64,000 nt of DNA from Bettongia penicillata ogilbyi (GCA_023548195.1 JAJHZJ010000008.1:585999-649998); one strand, 5' to 3'. Positions 45,321-55,204 are shown, numbered from the stretch's first letter. Notes: generated from the sequence alone by a model not told the origin. A program made the numbers and translations.

Positions 45321-46155
45321 CTGATATTCTAGAACCAGAGGGTGAAATAGAAATGGAAAGAATTCACGGATCACCTCCTGAAAGAGATCCCAAAAGGGTA
45401 ACTCCTAGGAATATTGAAGCCAAATTCCAGAGTTCCCAGGACAAGGAGAAAATAATACAAGCAGTTAGAAAGAAACAATTCAAGTATTATGGAAACAATT
45501 AGGATAACACAGGATGTAGGAGCTTGTACATTAAGGGATCAAAGGCTTAGAATATCATATTCTAGAAGGCAAAGGAACTAGGATTAAAACCCAGAATCAC
45601 CTACCCAGTGAAACTGAGTATAATACTTCAGGGGGAAAAGTGAAATTTCAATGAAATAGAGAACTTCCAAGCATTCTTTTTGAAAAGACCAGTGCTGAAT
45701 AGAAAATTTGACTTTCAAATATAAGAATCAAGAGAAACATGAAAAGGTAAACAGGGAAGAGAAGGCATAAGGGACTCACTGAAGTTGAACTGCTTATATT
45801 TCTATATGGAAAGATGATATTTGTAACTCATGCGACCTTTCTCAGTATTAGCATAGTTAGTTATATATATGTTTATATATGTATGTATATATACATAATC
45901 ACACAGACACATATACACATGTATATACACACACATATATACACACACATCTACATGCATATATGCCTATATATACATATGTGTGTAGGTATATATGTAT
46001 ATGTATGTGTGTGTGTATAGACAGAGGGCACCAGGTGAGCTGAGTATGAGTATGAGGTGAGGTGAGTATGAAGAGAGGATACCAAAAAAATAAAATTAAG
46101 TGTTGAGAGGAATGTACTGGGGGAAAGAGCAAAGGAGAGGTACAAGGTAGTAAAC
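45321..46155 (+). mobile_element. L1 mosaic, segment C: ORF1 3' part and spacer
   Basis: Repeats the text of segment B from the ORF1 C-terminal region ('tgatattctagaaccagagg', 'ttccagagttcccaggacaa', 'aagcattctttttgaaaaga') to the post-ORF1 spacer and the inter-ORF start, ending near 46155. Frameshifts are more numerous than in segment B. It overlaps segment B in content and so cannot simply be the continuation of B. Confidence 0.85.
45868..46018. repeat. TA/CA microsatellite
   Basis: Alternating purine-pyrimidine tract of about 150 bp that generates Tyr/Ile/His-rich frames on both strands. Confidence 0.95.
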
Positions 46156-46159
46156 CATC

Positions 46160-46665
46160 TGAATCAGTAAGCACCCCAAGCAGTAAGCTGCTATCACAGG
46201 TTCTTATCTGCATTCATAAAAGGAAGGGCAACTTTTGAGGTATTACAATCACATTAATGAAGCACATGTATCAATCTGTTAGTCAAGCACATATATCATT
46301 TACCTAGTTCAGGAGAGTCAACACTCTGAACCCCAAAGTAATAAACCAACATGGCTTCCTCTTTCTAACCATAATTCAACAGATAGGTATAGCTGTTTAA
46401 CCAGTTATCAGAGAGGGAAATGACTTCTGGGTTCTGAAAGTCTGGGGGCTCCTTAAAAAGTCTTCTCAGAAGGGTGTGGGGGGGTAAGGAGATAAGCACT
46501 TACCTACCATCCCTTCTATTATCCTTCCTCTCTTATCTCCTTCCCCCGCCAGCCCTCTACTATACCACAATGCCCTTTATTATCTTATCATTATATTTCC
46601 TGAATCTCCACTGCCTCGTTAAGGATAGTAGCTGTGGTTATTTATGGTAACTGTTTCAGAAGATG
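46160..46665. other. Unrecognised, possibly old retroelement
   Basis: Text such as 'cattaatgaagcacatgtat' and 'gttcaggagagtcaacactc' recalls a marsupial interspersed repeat but I cannot name it. A run of seven G at 46477. Confidence 0.3.
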
Positions 46666-46954
46666 GAAACTGGAAAGACTAATGGACAAGAAGATAGGAG
46701 GCTTGAATTCCAATTTCAGCTCTGTTGCTAGATAAGGCAGGAAGCATCATTATACGGGGTATCAAAAAGTCTAATATTACAAGCTGCACAGACAGTGCCA
46801 ATGTACATTGGTAGAAGAAATTTCCTCATTTTGGAGTTGAAAGCACCAATGAAATCACTGGCCCTCTCACTATCCCTACCCTATTAATGTCAATGCCCGA
46901 GTCATAAAAATACCTACCTCCTCTAGACATGGCCATTCCCAAGGACAATGCTGA

Positions 46955-47045
46955 CAGTCATTCAGTAAACGTTATTAAGGATATAATACTTGTGAGACTA
47001 TGTACTACTGCTGAAAATACAAAATAAGGCAAAGATCAGTTCTTC
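46955..47045 (+). repeat. L2/MIR-type fragment
   Basis: 'cattcagtaaacgttattaa' to 'aatacaaaataaggcaaag' is a decayed 'cagcatttattaagcacctactatgtgcc' repeat. Confidence 0.45.
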
Positions 47046-47079
47046 TTTTTCCTCTTCCTCTCTGCCATCAGGTTTCTCT

Positions 47080-47470
47080 GGCTTGCTTCAGGCCTCAAGT
47101 AAAATCACAGCTTGTATAAGAAGATTGCCCTAAGCCCTCTTAATTCCAGTGAGTTTCTTCATTTAATTATCTCCTATTTTTTCCTGGATATAGCTTGTTT
47201 GTACATATTTGTTTCCTTGTTGTCCTCCCCTCCCCCCATTTGATTTATGAACTCCTTGAAGGCAGGAACAGTTTTTTTCTATTTCTTCTTCTTCCTCCAC
47301 TTCCTCCTCCTTCTCTTTCTTCTTCTTCTCCTCCTCCTTCTTTTCTCCTTATCCTTCCTCTTTTCCTTCTTCTCCTTCTTGTACTCCTCTGTCTTTGTCT
47401 CCATCTCTTCCTCCTCCTCCAGTACCTAGCACAGTGGAAGTAAGTGCTTAATAAATGGAAATCTAATGAT
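47080..47470 (+). repeat. LINE-2 fragment with embedded CTT/TCC tract
   Basis: 'gcttcaggcctcaagtaaaa', 'gatttatgaactccttgaag', 'gcaggaacag' and the 3' end 'agtacctagcacagtggaag' with 'gcttaataaatgga' are L2. The pyrimidine tract (47282-47420) has grown inside and produces three low-complexity frames. Confidence 0.8.
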
Positions 47471-47499
47471 TTACTTACTGACTGAAGAAGCTCATAATC

Positions 47500-48265
47500 T
47501 TTAGAGGAAGACGATAGGCAAATAGCTATATACAAGCAGGCTATATCTAAGATAAATTGGAAATAATAAAAAGAGAGAACACATTAGCATTAAAGGAAAT
47601 TTGAGAAGTCTTCTTGTAGAAGGTGGGATTTTAACTGGGACTTGATGGAAGTTGTAAAGTCAAAAGGCAGAGATGAGGAAGCAGGGCATCCCAGACACGG
47701 CTGACAGTCAGTGAAAAGCCCAGAGTCAAGAGACAAAGTGTCTCAAACGAGGAGGCCAGTGTAGTCAAACTGAAGAACATGGAGACAGCCTGCAGCAAAG
47801 GTGGCAGTGCCAAATTCGCAAAGGAGTAGATGCAAAGATTTTATGAATGTAAAGTCAACAGTCATTGGTCATAGATTGTATATGGCATGTGAGAGAGAGG
47901 AGTTGAGGATGATACCTATAAGGCTGAATGAAAACAAAGAGGGTAGTATATGGAAGATCGGAAGGGGGATAAGATAATCACTACAGTTGGGACATCTAGT
48001 TTAGGATGTCCAATAAACAGTTTCAGAGGAGGGAAGTTAGGACTAGATACATAGATCTGGGAATCAACTGCATAGAAATGTATCTGAAACTATGGAAGCT
48101 GATGAGATCAAGTGAAATGGTCTAAATGGAGAAGAGGGCCCAGGAGAGATGCCTGCAACTGTCATACTTTTAGCAAGTATGAAGTAGAAGATAATCCAGC
48201 AAAGGAGCCTGAGAAGATTGGTCGGAGAAGAAGGAGGAGAACCATAATGCAGTAGCATTGCAGAA
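47500..48265 (-). repeat. LINE-2 fragment, antisense
   Basis: 'gaagcagggcatcccagaca', 'cagtgaaaagcccagagtca', 'ctagatacatagatctggga', 'gaagctgatgagatcaagtg' and 'gaagataatccagcaaagga' match the reverse complement of LINE-2 ORF2/3' sequence. It forms an inverted pair with the L2 fragment just before it. Confidence 0.7.
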
Positions 48266-48464
48266 GCTCTGAACTCCACTCTGCTGGGTCTCCCATTATT
48301 TTCCACTCCTTGCTTCCTCAAAATCAGTGGTGTTAGGGACCCAGGAGTCTGGGCCTGATCTCTCAGGCCTACAGGCTTTATCTGACCAGCAGAGGCCTGC
48401 AGGCCTTGATGGAGTGTAGATGTAAGCAATGATTGAGGCGGGAGACAAGATAGTAAGAACTCCA

Positions 48465-48470
48465 TTTATT
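48465..48470 (-). promoter_or_regulatory. LTR polyadenylation signal
   Basis: AATAAA on the minus strand within the antisense LTR. Confidence 0.7.
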
Positions 48471-48486
48471 CAAGCAGTGAGCCGTG

Positions 48487-48494
48487 CTTTTATC
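48487..48494 (-). promoter_or_regulatory. LTR TATA-like box
   Basis: GATAAAAG on the minus strand, 17 bases upstream of the LTR polyadenylation signal. Confidence 0.55.
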
Positions 48495-48714
48495 TCTTTT
48501 CTGACACCAGTGCCCTAAGTGAACCTATCAGCTAGTAGTTTGCCCTTATAAGGAAGTAATTTACCTTAAACCAGGACTGCGCAGGGTGGACACGAAGCCA
48601 CAAGAAAGAAAAACATTTTTGTCTTCTTTGTTCTCTGAAAAGCCCGGGAAAATAGCCTTGAGCAAAACAGGGGCGGAACCCTTTCTCCCAGCACCAACTT
48701 GTTCATGCCTTACA

Positions 48715-48729
48715 AGTCTCCCCTCAGTT
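48715..48729 (-). promoter_or_regulatory. Polypurine-tract-like run
   Basis: AACTGAGGGGAGACT on the minus strand directly before the LTR's TG. In a provirus this primes plus-strand DNA synthesis. The assignment is inferred from position. Confidence 0.45.
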
Positions 48730-48954
48730 TACCTGAGTCATGACCAGTGAATGCTGTCCAAGAGGCTGGGGGTTGACAATTCCCTTTCACGGTGGCACAT
48801 GTTTCATCTCTCCTGATTCCTTTCCAGTTCCTCCTCCCCTACACCATTTCATCCTATTCCCATTGTACAAATTAGATTTTTTTTTAATCAGTAAAAGAGT
48901 TAGGCCTTCTCAGTATATTCAAGTATATTCCATAAGGACAGGCAACTATTTTGC

Positions 48955-49380
48955 ATAATAAGATAAGATGTTGAACTTGAAGCCAGAAAAAAAATAGAGT
49001 TTAAATGTTGCTTCTGATATCTGTGTATATGGTTGTGTGTATGTATGTACATATATACATAGATTCATATACAAATATATATGTATATGTACACACATAT
49101 TTATGTATGTATATGTACATACATACATATATTTATGTATATATATACACATACATACATATAGAGAGAGCCAGTGAAACACACACACATACACACACAC
49201 ATATATATATATGTGTATATGTCCATATATATACCTTCCTAAGCAAATCAGTTAATTATGCTATGCCTCCATTTTTTCATCAGTAAAATGGGTGCAATAG
49301 TGCCAATATCACAGTGTTATTTTGAAGATTCAATGGCATGATGCATATAAAGCACTTTGTAAGCTTAAAAGTATCCTATT
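48955..49380 (+). repeat. MIR-tail SINE split by a microsatellite
   Basis: The head ('gttgaacttgaagccagaaa', 'gagtttaaatgttgcttctg') and the tail ('agcaaatcagttaattatgc', 'catcagtaaaatgggtgcaa', 'atataaagcactttgtaagc') flank a 210-bp TA/TG/CA tract (49022-49232). Confidence 0.8.
49022..49232. repeat. TATG/CACA microsatellite
   Basis: Mixed TATG, TACA and (CA)n with a GAGAGA run. Gives Tyr/Ile/His-rich frames on both strands. Confidence 0.95.
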
Positions 49381-49514
49381 TTATTGTAGTTTTTTTAAAA
49401 AGAGCATTATAGAGCTAAGCTGGATTCAATACCACCTTAATCTTTTGCCGGCAGTACAAATGTTTTGAGATAATTATTCATATTCAAAAAATGAAAATCC
49501 ATTTGTACTGATAA

Positions 49515-50177
49515 GTCTACTTAGGATGTCTCAAAAGAAATAAGCAAAAATGCTTGGGCCAGGGAGGATGGGGGAGGAGGAAGCAATTGGATAAAGTTAA
49601 GGAGTGGTCCAGGGAAACCTTGGGAGAGCTCAGCTTAAGGGAGGACAGGAGGAAAAAACTGGAACAGAGGCGAAGAGAAAACTCAGGATAGCCTTTCTGG
49701 CAAAGGGTGTGTTCCTTCTTGAGCATGTTCTTATATCTGTGCCCAGATCCTAATTCCATCATGGTAGAACAAATAGGCTTTCCTTGTATGTAGCCAATAA
49801 ATATTCCAAAGAGTCTCCCAATTGATTCCTGGGTACAATTTGAGATGATGGTCTGCACAGCTGTATATGGTTGAGGTATTTGGTTATTTCAGAGACAACT
49901 TCTGTGAGTGAAATTGCCTCATTAGAGGAGAGATCAAGTGAGACATCGTCGCCAAAAGAACCTTAGTCTGAATTCCCAGAGATTGTATGGATACAGACCG
50001 CTTTGGTGGAAGGCCAGTTGCTAAGGAATTGACTGCCTTTAGTGATTCCATAGACTGAAGCTCAGCTTGTTTTCAAGGCACAATGAAGAAACCATCTGTT
50101 TCCTCAGACCTTAGCTTGAGTGCAAGTCTGATAGTCCCCTGAGGGCTTGTGGATTTCTTGTTATTCTTACTCTTCAT
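49515..50177 (-). pseudogene. Unrecognised broken coding-like stretch
   Basis: On the minus strand an ATG at 50175-50177 opens 34 codons (start MKSKNNKKSTSPQGT, end ETDGFFIVP) to a TGA at 50073-50075. A different frame then stays open for 32 codons (49966-50061; contains TKAVCIHTISGNSD), one stop TAA (49963-49965), and a further 67 codons (49762-49962; contains GDDVSLDLSSNEAISLTEVV) to TGA 49759-49761. A third frame, 113 codons with its first ATG at 49858, covers the rest (49517-49858). Shifts between long open pieces, in non-repetitive sequence, are what a dead protein gene looks like. I do not recognise the protein. It lies upstream, in sense, of the antisense LTR, so internal retroviral sequence is one possibility and a processed pseudogene another. 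Chance is not excluded. Confidence 0.4.
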
Positions 50178-50399
50178 TATTTATTGATCAACAGAAATAC
50201 ATAATGTACTAAGAGACAATCATGTTTGTAGGAAATATAATGTGTATATATGTGAAAAGGATTTTCTCTAAAACATTACACAGAAGATCAGGGAGAATAA
50301 CACTGCTCACCTGGTGCTGAGCAGTAAACAGTAGCCTGGCTCCTTGACTTGAGGGGCATGAGCAGAAGCATCGTTGCTGATCTTTCTCTAACCCATTAA

Positions 50400-50635
50400 G
50401 GTTTACAAGGCACTCCCCATGCCAATATTTCTTGTGATCCTCATAAGAATCTGTGGGGTTCTTGTAAGTATCAGAGGTGTATCATCTACATTTTACAGAT
50501 TAAAAAATATCTGAACCTCAGTGATTCCCTTTTGTCACACTGTTAGTCAAGTAACTGAGCAGCATTTGAATGCAGCTCTCTGCTGACTCCAGACTTGCCC
50601 TTTGGACTTTATCACGTAAATCACCACACCCCAAC
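50400..50635 (-). repeat. MIR, antisense
   Basis: 'ttaaggtttacaaggcactc', 'tcatctacattttacagatt', 'cacactgttagtcaagtaac' and 'gcatttgaatgcagctctct'. Confidence 0.82.
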
Positions 50636-50639
50636 TACG

Positions 50640-51024
50640 AGAACTTTAGAATTTTTGTCCAAAGCATTTAATTTATTCATGATCTACAAAATGGATTAAG
50701 AATTGGTTTTTGCTATCAGGCAAACACTTGAATTTGTGGTATTTGTTCTTTCATTTAGATTGCTTTTGGAATACACACATACATACACACAAAAATGCAC
50801 ACATACACGCAGAATTGACTCATTTGTCTTAGGATGCTGAAATTTCACACTTAGGATGGTATACAGTTTTTTCCTATATACTAAATATAATTGTAATAAA
50901 TATTCCTAATAATGAAGCATGCATAAATGGTCAGTAATATCATAGAATTGGAACTTCAATGGGACTCACTAAAGAAGGAAAGTGATCTGATTATTCATAG
51001 GTTCTTGAATTTTCAAAGTTGAAT
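50640..51024. other. No feature recognised
   Basis: AT-rich, with a short (CA)n/CATA tract at 50775-50812. Confidence 0.5.
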
Positions 51025-51108
51025 CTAGGTGGTTCAATAGATAGAGTGCTGCACCTGGAGTCAGGAAGACCTAAGTTCAAATCCAGCCTTAGACACTTAC
51101 TAGCTGTG
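51025..51108 (+). repeat. Marsupial SINE, 5' half (interrupted)
   Basis: 'taggtggttcaatagataga', 'gagtcaggaagacctaagtt' and 'acacttactagctgtg'. Its continuation is at 51772 after the LTR. Confidence 0.95.
51104..51108. repeat. Target-site duplication, left
   Basis: CTGTG, the last bases of the SINE 5' half; repeated at 51767-51771. Confidence 0.9.
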
Positions 51109-51390
51109 TGCAAGGTGAATTTTAGTGGGTATAAAGTGGATTTTTGTTATTATTTCTTAGAGTTCAGCTTCCCAGGATCCATAGTCATAACAATCCCTTG
51201 TTTTCAGATATTAGATATGAGTTCTCATAATCATGGTTGAAAACATCTCCACTATGCTTGTACAGCAATATATAATGATAAATAATATAAACATTTGTGC
51301 TTAAATTGTAAAATGCATTGCGACTATGCAACAAGATACAGGGATGAGATAGTATATTTGCTGTCAATATGCTTGCTTTGTCTGTTTCCC

Positions 51391-51397
51391 TATAAAG
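51391..51397 (+). promoter_or_regulatory. LTR TATA box
   Basis: TATAAAG in the U3 of the solo LTR, about 270 bases upstream of its polyadenylation signal. Confidence 0.65.
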
Positions 51398-51659
51398 CAG
51401 GTGGGCACTGGTCGAAGGGTGGGGAACCCTTAGGGTGAATGCACAAGCTGGAATGCTGTGTTTGCATCACCTGACACCCATTGAGGCTTGAGGGAATTTA
51501 GGGAAATGCACAGGCTGTGCCTGTCTCAATTGACCACATTAAGATGTAGGCATAATAGAATCCTACCTTCTCATCACCCACTGCAAGAAGGGTGATTAGG
51601 GAATGTTGTAGAAGTTGTAACCCCCATTATCAGCAACCTCTTTGAGAAGACTAGACCAG

Positions 51660-51665
51660 AATAAA
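51660..51665 (+). promoter_or_regulatory. LTR polyadenylation signal
   Basis: AATAAA about 100 bases before the 3' LTR end. Confidence 0.7.
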
Positions 51666-51766
51666 GTAAGATTATTAACCCTGTCTTAGTGTCTTTCCTG
51701 TGTGACCAGATCAAGAGTGAACATGTGCTAGCAGCCCTCCTGTGTGCTGTGTTTATCTGTCTTGCA

Positions 51767-51935
51767 CTGTGTGATCCTGGAGAAGTCACTTAATCTCTGT
51801 TTGCCTCAATTTCCACATCGTCAAAATGGAAATAATAATAGTACCTACCTACCAGAGTTACTGTGAGGATAAAGCAAGACCTGGCACATAGTAGGTATTT
51901 AATAAAAATGCTGGTTTCCTTCCTTTATTTCCTTC
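51767..51935 (+). repeat. Marsupial SINE, 3' half
   Basis: 'tgtgatcctggagaagtcac', 'aatctctgtttgcctcaatt', 'tcgtcaaaatggaaataata', 'ctgtgaggataaagcaagac' and 'gcacatagtaggtatttaat'. Continuation of 51025-51108. Confidence 0.95.
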
Positions 51936-52078
51936 CTGTTCACAACTGAATTTAATATGAAAACTTAGGGAACATTTTGTGGTGTGTGTCTCAGGGGTAT
52001 TTTACGAAGTTCATCTCAAGTACTGGGATATAACTAGCTACTACTCTCCCAATTGTCCCCACATAGATGAGATGTAAT

Positions 52079-52600
52079 GTTACCAGAGGTTTGTGTTTTA
52101 ATGCAATTTGAGGTGATATTTGAAATTCCAGCACAGTATGAGGAAACAAGAAGACTGAGTCAGCAGAGAGAAAGAGAAGCAAAAGATCTTTATTGAAAGG
52201 AAATGCTTACAATAAGAGGGGAGTCAGGGAAGATGGAAACAGGTCCCCTGTAGAGTTGGGTGGAATTGGGTGCTGAAACCAGAAAATTGGGTGAATTTTT
52301 CTAGAGTTCTTATCTGAGTCAAATTGGACCAGGCACTGGGGAAAAGGAGCAGGTGGGTAAAAATTAAGGTTTTTGGTCCGGGAATGATTCACGCTGGGGG
52401 ACGGGGGGACTCTTTTAGAACTGGCAGATAGTTGATATTCAAACTTCCTGGCAGAAAGTAATAGCTTCAAGCCATTCCTGCAGGCCTTGCTTTGACAGGA
52501 TGACTCAGGGGATTTCAGCTTCTCTGTGGCTTCTTCTCTTAGTGGGGCAGGAAGCTACGCAGGTCCTTACGAGTTGGATAAAGCAAATCATGAAGGCCCT
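52079..52600 (-). mobile_element. Possible degraded LTR, antisense
   Basis: Left edge TGTTACCAGAGG and, on the minus strand, AATAAA within CCTTTCAATAAAGATC (52181-52196) give an LTR-like U5/R arrangement. The right edge and target duplication were not found, so the extent is a guess. Confidence 0.4.
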
Positions 52601-52789
52601 TTTGAATAAATATTTTTTTTTCTGAATCTAGTCTTGAATAATGAGGCACAGAAGGCTGAGAATAGCCCAGACCAGCCAATTTTAAAGCAAAATTCTGTTG
52701 TGTGATATGACTGGCTCTATTAGTTGGAGAGGAGTTACATTCCTGTGACACATTATTGCAATTACTGATGAGAGAACCATCATCCTCCA

Positions 52790-53528
52790 CGTTAGGTCTT
52801 CAACCGAGGTGTCATCACGGACTCCTCTTCCTCACTCTCAGATGTAATCACTTGGCAAGTTCTGTCCTTTCCACTTTCTTATCATCTATCATCCATGCTA
52901 CTTTTAAAGCTGTGACATTGCAGCCACTCTGGTGCAACCTCTCATCACCCCATGCCTGCTCTCTTGTCATACGCTGGAGGTTACTTTTCCTGCTTCAAGT
53001 CTCTTTCCAACCTCCACTTACCCATTCTACACTTTGCTGTCGAACTGACCTTCCTAAAACATATCACCTGCCACTCTAGTAGACTGTAGGGGAGTTCCTT
53101 ATCACCTCCAAGTTCAAATATAAAATTCTCTAGCTTTCAAAGCTCTTCCTAACCTGACGTCTTCCACCGTTTCCTGTCTTCTCACACCTTATCCCCTACA
53201 CATACTCTGCAATCCTTGTTATTTGTCACAAACTGCATTCTCTTTCCTGAGTGGGCATTTTTACTGGCTGTCTTCCATGCCTGAAATTTTCTTTTTCCCC
53301 TTTTCTGCCTCTTAGCCTGCCTGTCCTACTTCTTACAAGAAGGTTTTTCCAGGGCCAGCTAATCATAATGCCTTCCCTCTGAGGTTACCCCCAGTTAGTT
53401 TTCAGTATGTCATATCTGTTGTTTGCATGTTGTCTGAGAGTAGAACTATGTGTTGCCTTTCTTTTTATCTCCAACACTTAGCAAAATGCCTGATACATAA
53501 CAGGTGCTTGATAAATGCTAGGTGACTG
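52790..53528 (+). repeat. LINE-2, longest copy in window
   Basis: Follows LINE-2 order from 'accgaggtgtcatcacggac' and 'cctctcatcaccccatgcct' through 'ctgcttcaagtctctttcca', 'ctagctttcaaagctcttcc', 'ggctgtcttccatgcctgaa', 'ttacaagaaggtttttccag' to the 3' end 'aacaggtgcttgataaatgc'. The 107-codon frame (52756-53079) is a relic of the L2 ORF (reverse-transcriptase-proximal C-terminal region), not a gene. Confidence 0.9.
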
Positions 53529-53563
53529 TGTAATTTCTCCATATATTTGTTAACAAATCGTTG

Positions 53564-53564
53564 C

Positions 53565-53597
<33 letters not shown>

Positions 53598-53613
53598 ATA
53601 TGTATGTATATAT
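53564..53613. repeat. (TA)n microsatellite
   Basis: About 50 bp of TA/TATG. Confidence 0.95.
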
Positions 53614-53764
53614 CTAGCTATGTAAACAGGTCTGATAACTTCTTGGATATATAGATTATGTATGCTAAGGGCTAAGAATCTGACACCCATTCCCCTCTCC
53701 TATATCCATACCAGCTTCCTAAAAATACTTCTATACCTTAAGGTACCATGCAGCTTTCCAATGT

Positions 53765-53842
53765 CTTGTCCAGATCTATTAAACTCCTTGCAGGTAAGAA
53801 TTGTTTTATTCTAGTTTAGTGAATGGCACATTGTTTGGTTAT
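53765..53842 (+). repeat. L2 3' end fragment (interrupted)
   Basis: 'tctattaaactccttgcagg' to 'tttagtgaatggcacat', continuing after the SINE at 54098 with 'tcctatagtaggtgcctaat'. Confidence 0.55.
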
Positions 53843-53845
53843 TTT

Positions 53846-54098
53846 TGTTCAGTCATTCGGTTGTGTTTGACTCTCCATGTCTCCATGTAATTGTCCATGG
53901 GCTTTTCCTGTCAAAGAGTGGTTTGCCATTTCCTTCTCCAGTGTGGCCTTACTTTACCAGTGAGGAACTGAGGCAAATAGGGGTTAAGTGACTTGCCCAT
54001 GGTCAGTCAGCTAGTAAGTGTTTGGGGCTAGATCTGAATTCAGATCTTCCCCACTCCAGGCCCAGCATTCTATCCACCGAATCACCTAGCTGCCCCCA
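53846..54098 (-). repeat. Marsupial CORE-SINE, antisense, full length
   Basis: 'tttgttcagtcattcggttg', 'tggtttgccatttccttctc', 'aggggttaagtgacttgccc', 'cactccaggcccagcattct' to 'cacctagctgcccc'. It sits inside an L2 3' end. Confidence 0.95.
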
Positions 54099-54224
54099 TA
54101 TGTCCTATAGTAGGTGCCTAATCTCATTAAAATGAAAGAGAAAACACCAAAAAGATAAATTTAATCACTAGAGCAATGGAACAAGTCATAGAATCTTGCT
54201 TCTCTTAAGTAAACTTGGTATGTA

Positions 54225-54480
54225 AGCAGGCAGTGTGCATAAAGCACTGGGCCTGGAGTTGGGGAATACCTGAGTTAAAATCTGGCCTCAGACATTTACT
54301 AGCTGGGTGACCCTGGGCAAACCATCGATCCTTTGTCTCACTCCGTTTCCTTAACTGTGAAATGAGAGTCATCAGAGCATCTGCCTCCCTGAGCTGTTGT
54401 GAGGCTAAATGAGATAATATTCATCAAGTTCTTTGTACACCTGAAAGTGTTACATAAATGCTAATAACTGGTATTATTAA
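54225..54480 (+). repeat. MIR-tail SINE, near full length
   Basis: 'aagcactgggcctggagttg', 'tgggtgaccctgggcaaacc', 'atgagagtcatcagagcatc', 'tgtgaggctaaatgagataa' and 'acataaatgctaataactgg'. Confidence 0.9.
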
Positions 54481-54749
54481 TACTGTGATAGAAAATTAAA
54501 ACTCAAATTGTCCACTCAGTTTGAATTTATAGCATTAATCTACTTGAATTATACAAGCTAAATATCTTTTTCACTTCACAACTATTATATTGTACATAAT
54601 ATAGTATTAAATCGTATAGTATTAAAAGCAGATAGAATATGACCTGAGGAAGTGGCTACAAGTATCTTGAGCCATCCTGGGATCACATGCACCTATTTGG
54701 TTTAAGGGATTAATTATATGGAAAAAAAATGTCTCCTGAGTTTCATAGA

Positions 54750-54920
54750 TCTATGGCAGGGACCATAGAAAGTTTCTAGCCCAGCTACCTCCTTTTATGG
54801 AGAAAATGGCTAAAGGTAAGGGAGGTTAAGCTTCTTGTCCAACGTAATAGGTAGTAAGCATCAGAAACAGATTTTAAATTCACATCTTCTGACTCCAAAG
54901 CCAATGTTCCTTCTGTAATA
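54750..54920 (-). repeat. MIR-related SINE, antisense
   Basis: 'tttctagcccagctacctcc', 'gagaaaatggctaaaggtaa', 'ttgtccaacgtaataggtag' and 'cttctgactccaaagccaat'. Confidence 0.65.
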
Positions 54921-54927
54921 TCAGGCA

Positions 54928-55200
54928 CAGAGGCAGCTAGGTGGTAGAGGGGACAGAACGCTGGACCCGGAACTGAAAAACCTGAAGTGAAATATGCTCT
55001 CAGAGACATACTAGCTGTGTGACTCCCGGCTTCATCTCTGTGTTGGCTTCAGTTTCCTCATCTGTCAAATGGGAATAATAGGAGCACCTACCTGCCGGGT
55101 TGTTGTAAGGATCAAATTAGATAATGTCTGTAAAGAGTTTAGAACAGTGCCTGACACATAATTGGTGGTTAATAAAGTACAGATTCCTTCCTTCCTTCCC
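54928..55200 (+). repeat. MIR-tail SINE, full length
   Basis: 'gaggcagctaggtggtagag', 'cctcatctgtcaaatgggaa', 'tgtaaggatcaaattagata', 'cagtgcctgacacataattg', then a short CCTT-like end. Confidence 0.93.
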
Positions 55201-55204
55201 TGTA

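Larger units (their letters stand above)
48331..48714 (-). mobile_element. Endogenous retrovirus LTR, antisense
   Basis: Bounded by TGTTAGGG (left) and CCTTACA (right), so in sense it runs TGTAAGG...CCCTAACA, an inverted repeat with one mismatch in the first seven. The sense strand carries a TATA-like GATAAAAG (48487-48494) and, about 20 bases later, AATAAA (48465-48470). A purine run AACTGAGGGGAGACT lies immediately upstream of the U3 end on the sense strand (48715-48729), as a 3' LTR's polypurine tract would. No target duplication is visible, so this may be a 3' LTR with a little internal sequence left. About 384 bp, class I-like. Confidence 0.82.
51109..51766 (+). mobile_element. Solo LTR inserted in a SINE
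   Basis: The 658-bp element starts TGCAAGG and ends TCTTGCA, a perfect 6-bp terminal inverted repeat (TGCAAG/CTTGCA), and is flanked by the 5-bp duplication CTGTG. Removing it and one CTGTG restores an uninterrupted SINE reading 'tagctgtgtgatcctgg', which proves the boundaries. A TATA box TATAAAG lies at 51391-51397 and AATAAA at 51660-51665, so U3 is about 300 bp, R about 250 bp and U5 about 85 bp. A 5-bp duplication fits class I or class III (ERVL-like) elements. It carries no coding region. Confidence 0.93.

Noticed and set aside
45814..46213. Tyr/Ile/His-rich frames
   Set aside because: Translations of the TA/CA microsatellite in the L1 spacer.
52756..53079. 107-codon plus-strand frame
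   Set aside because: Lies within the LINE-2 copy and is a relic of its ORF.
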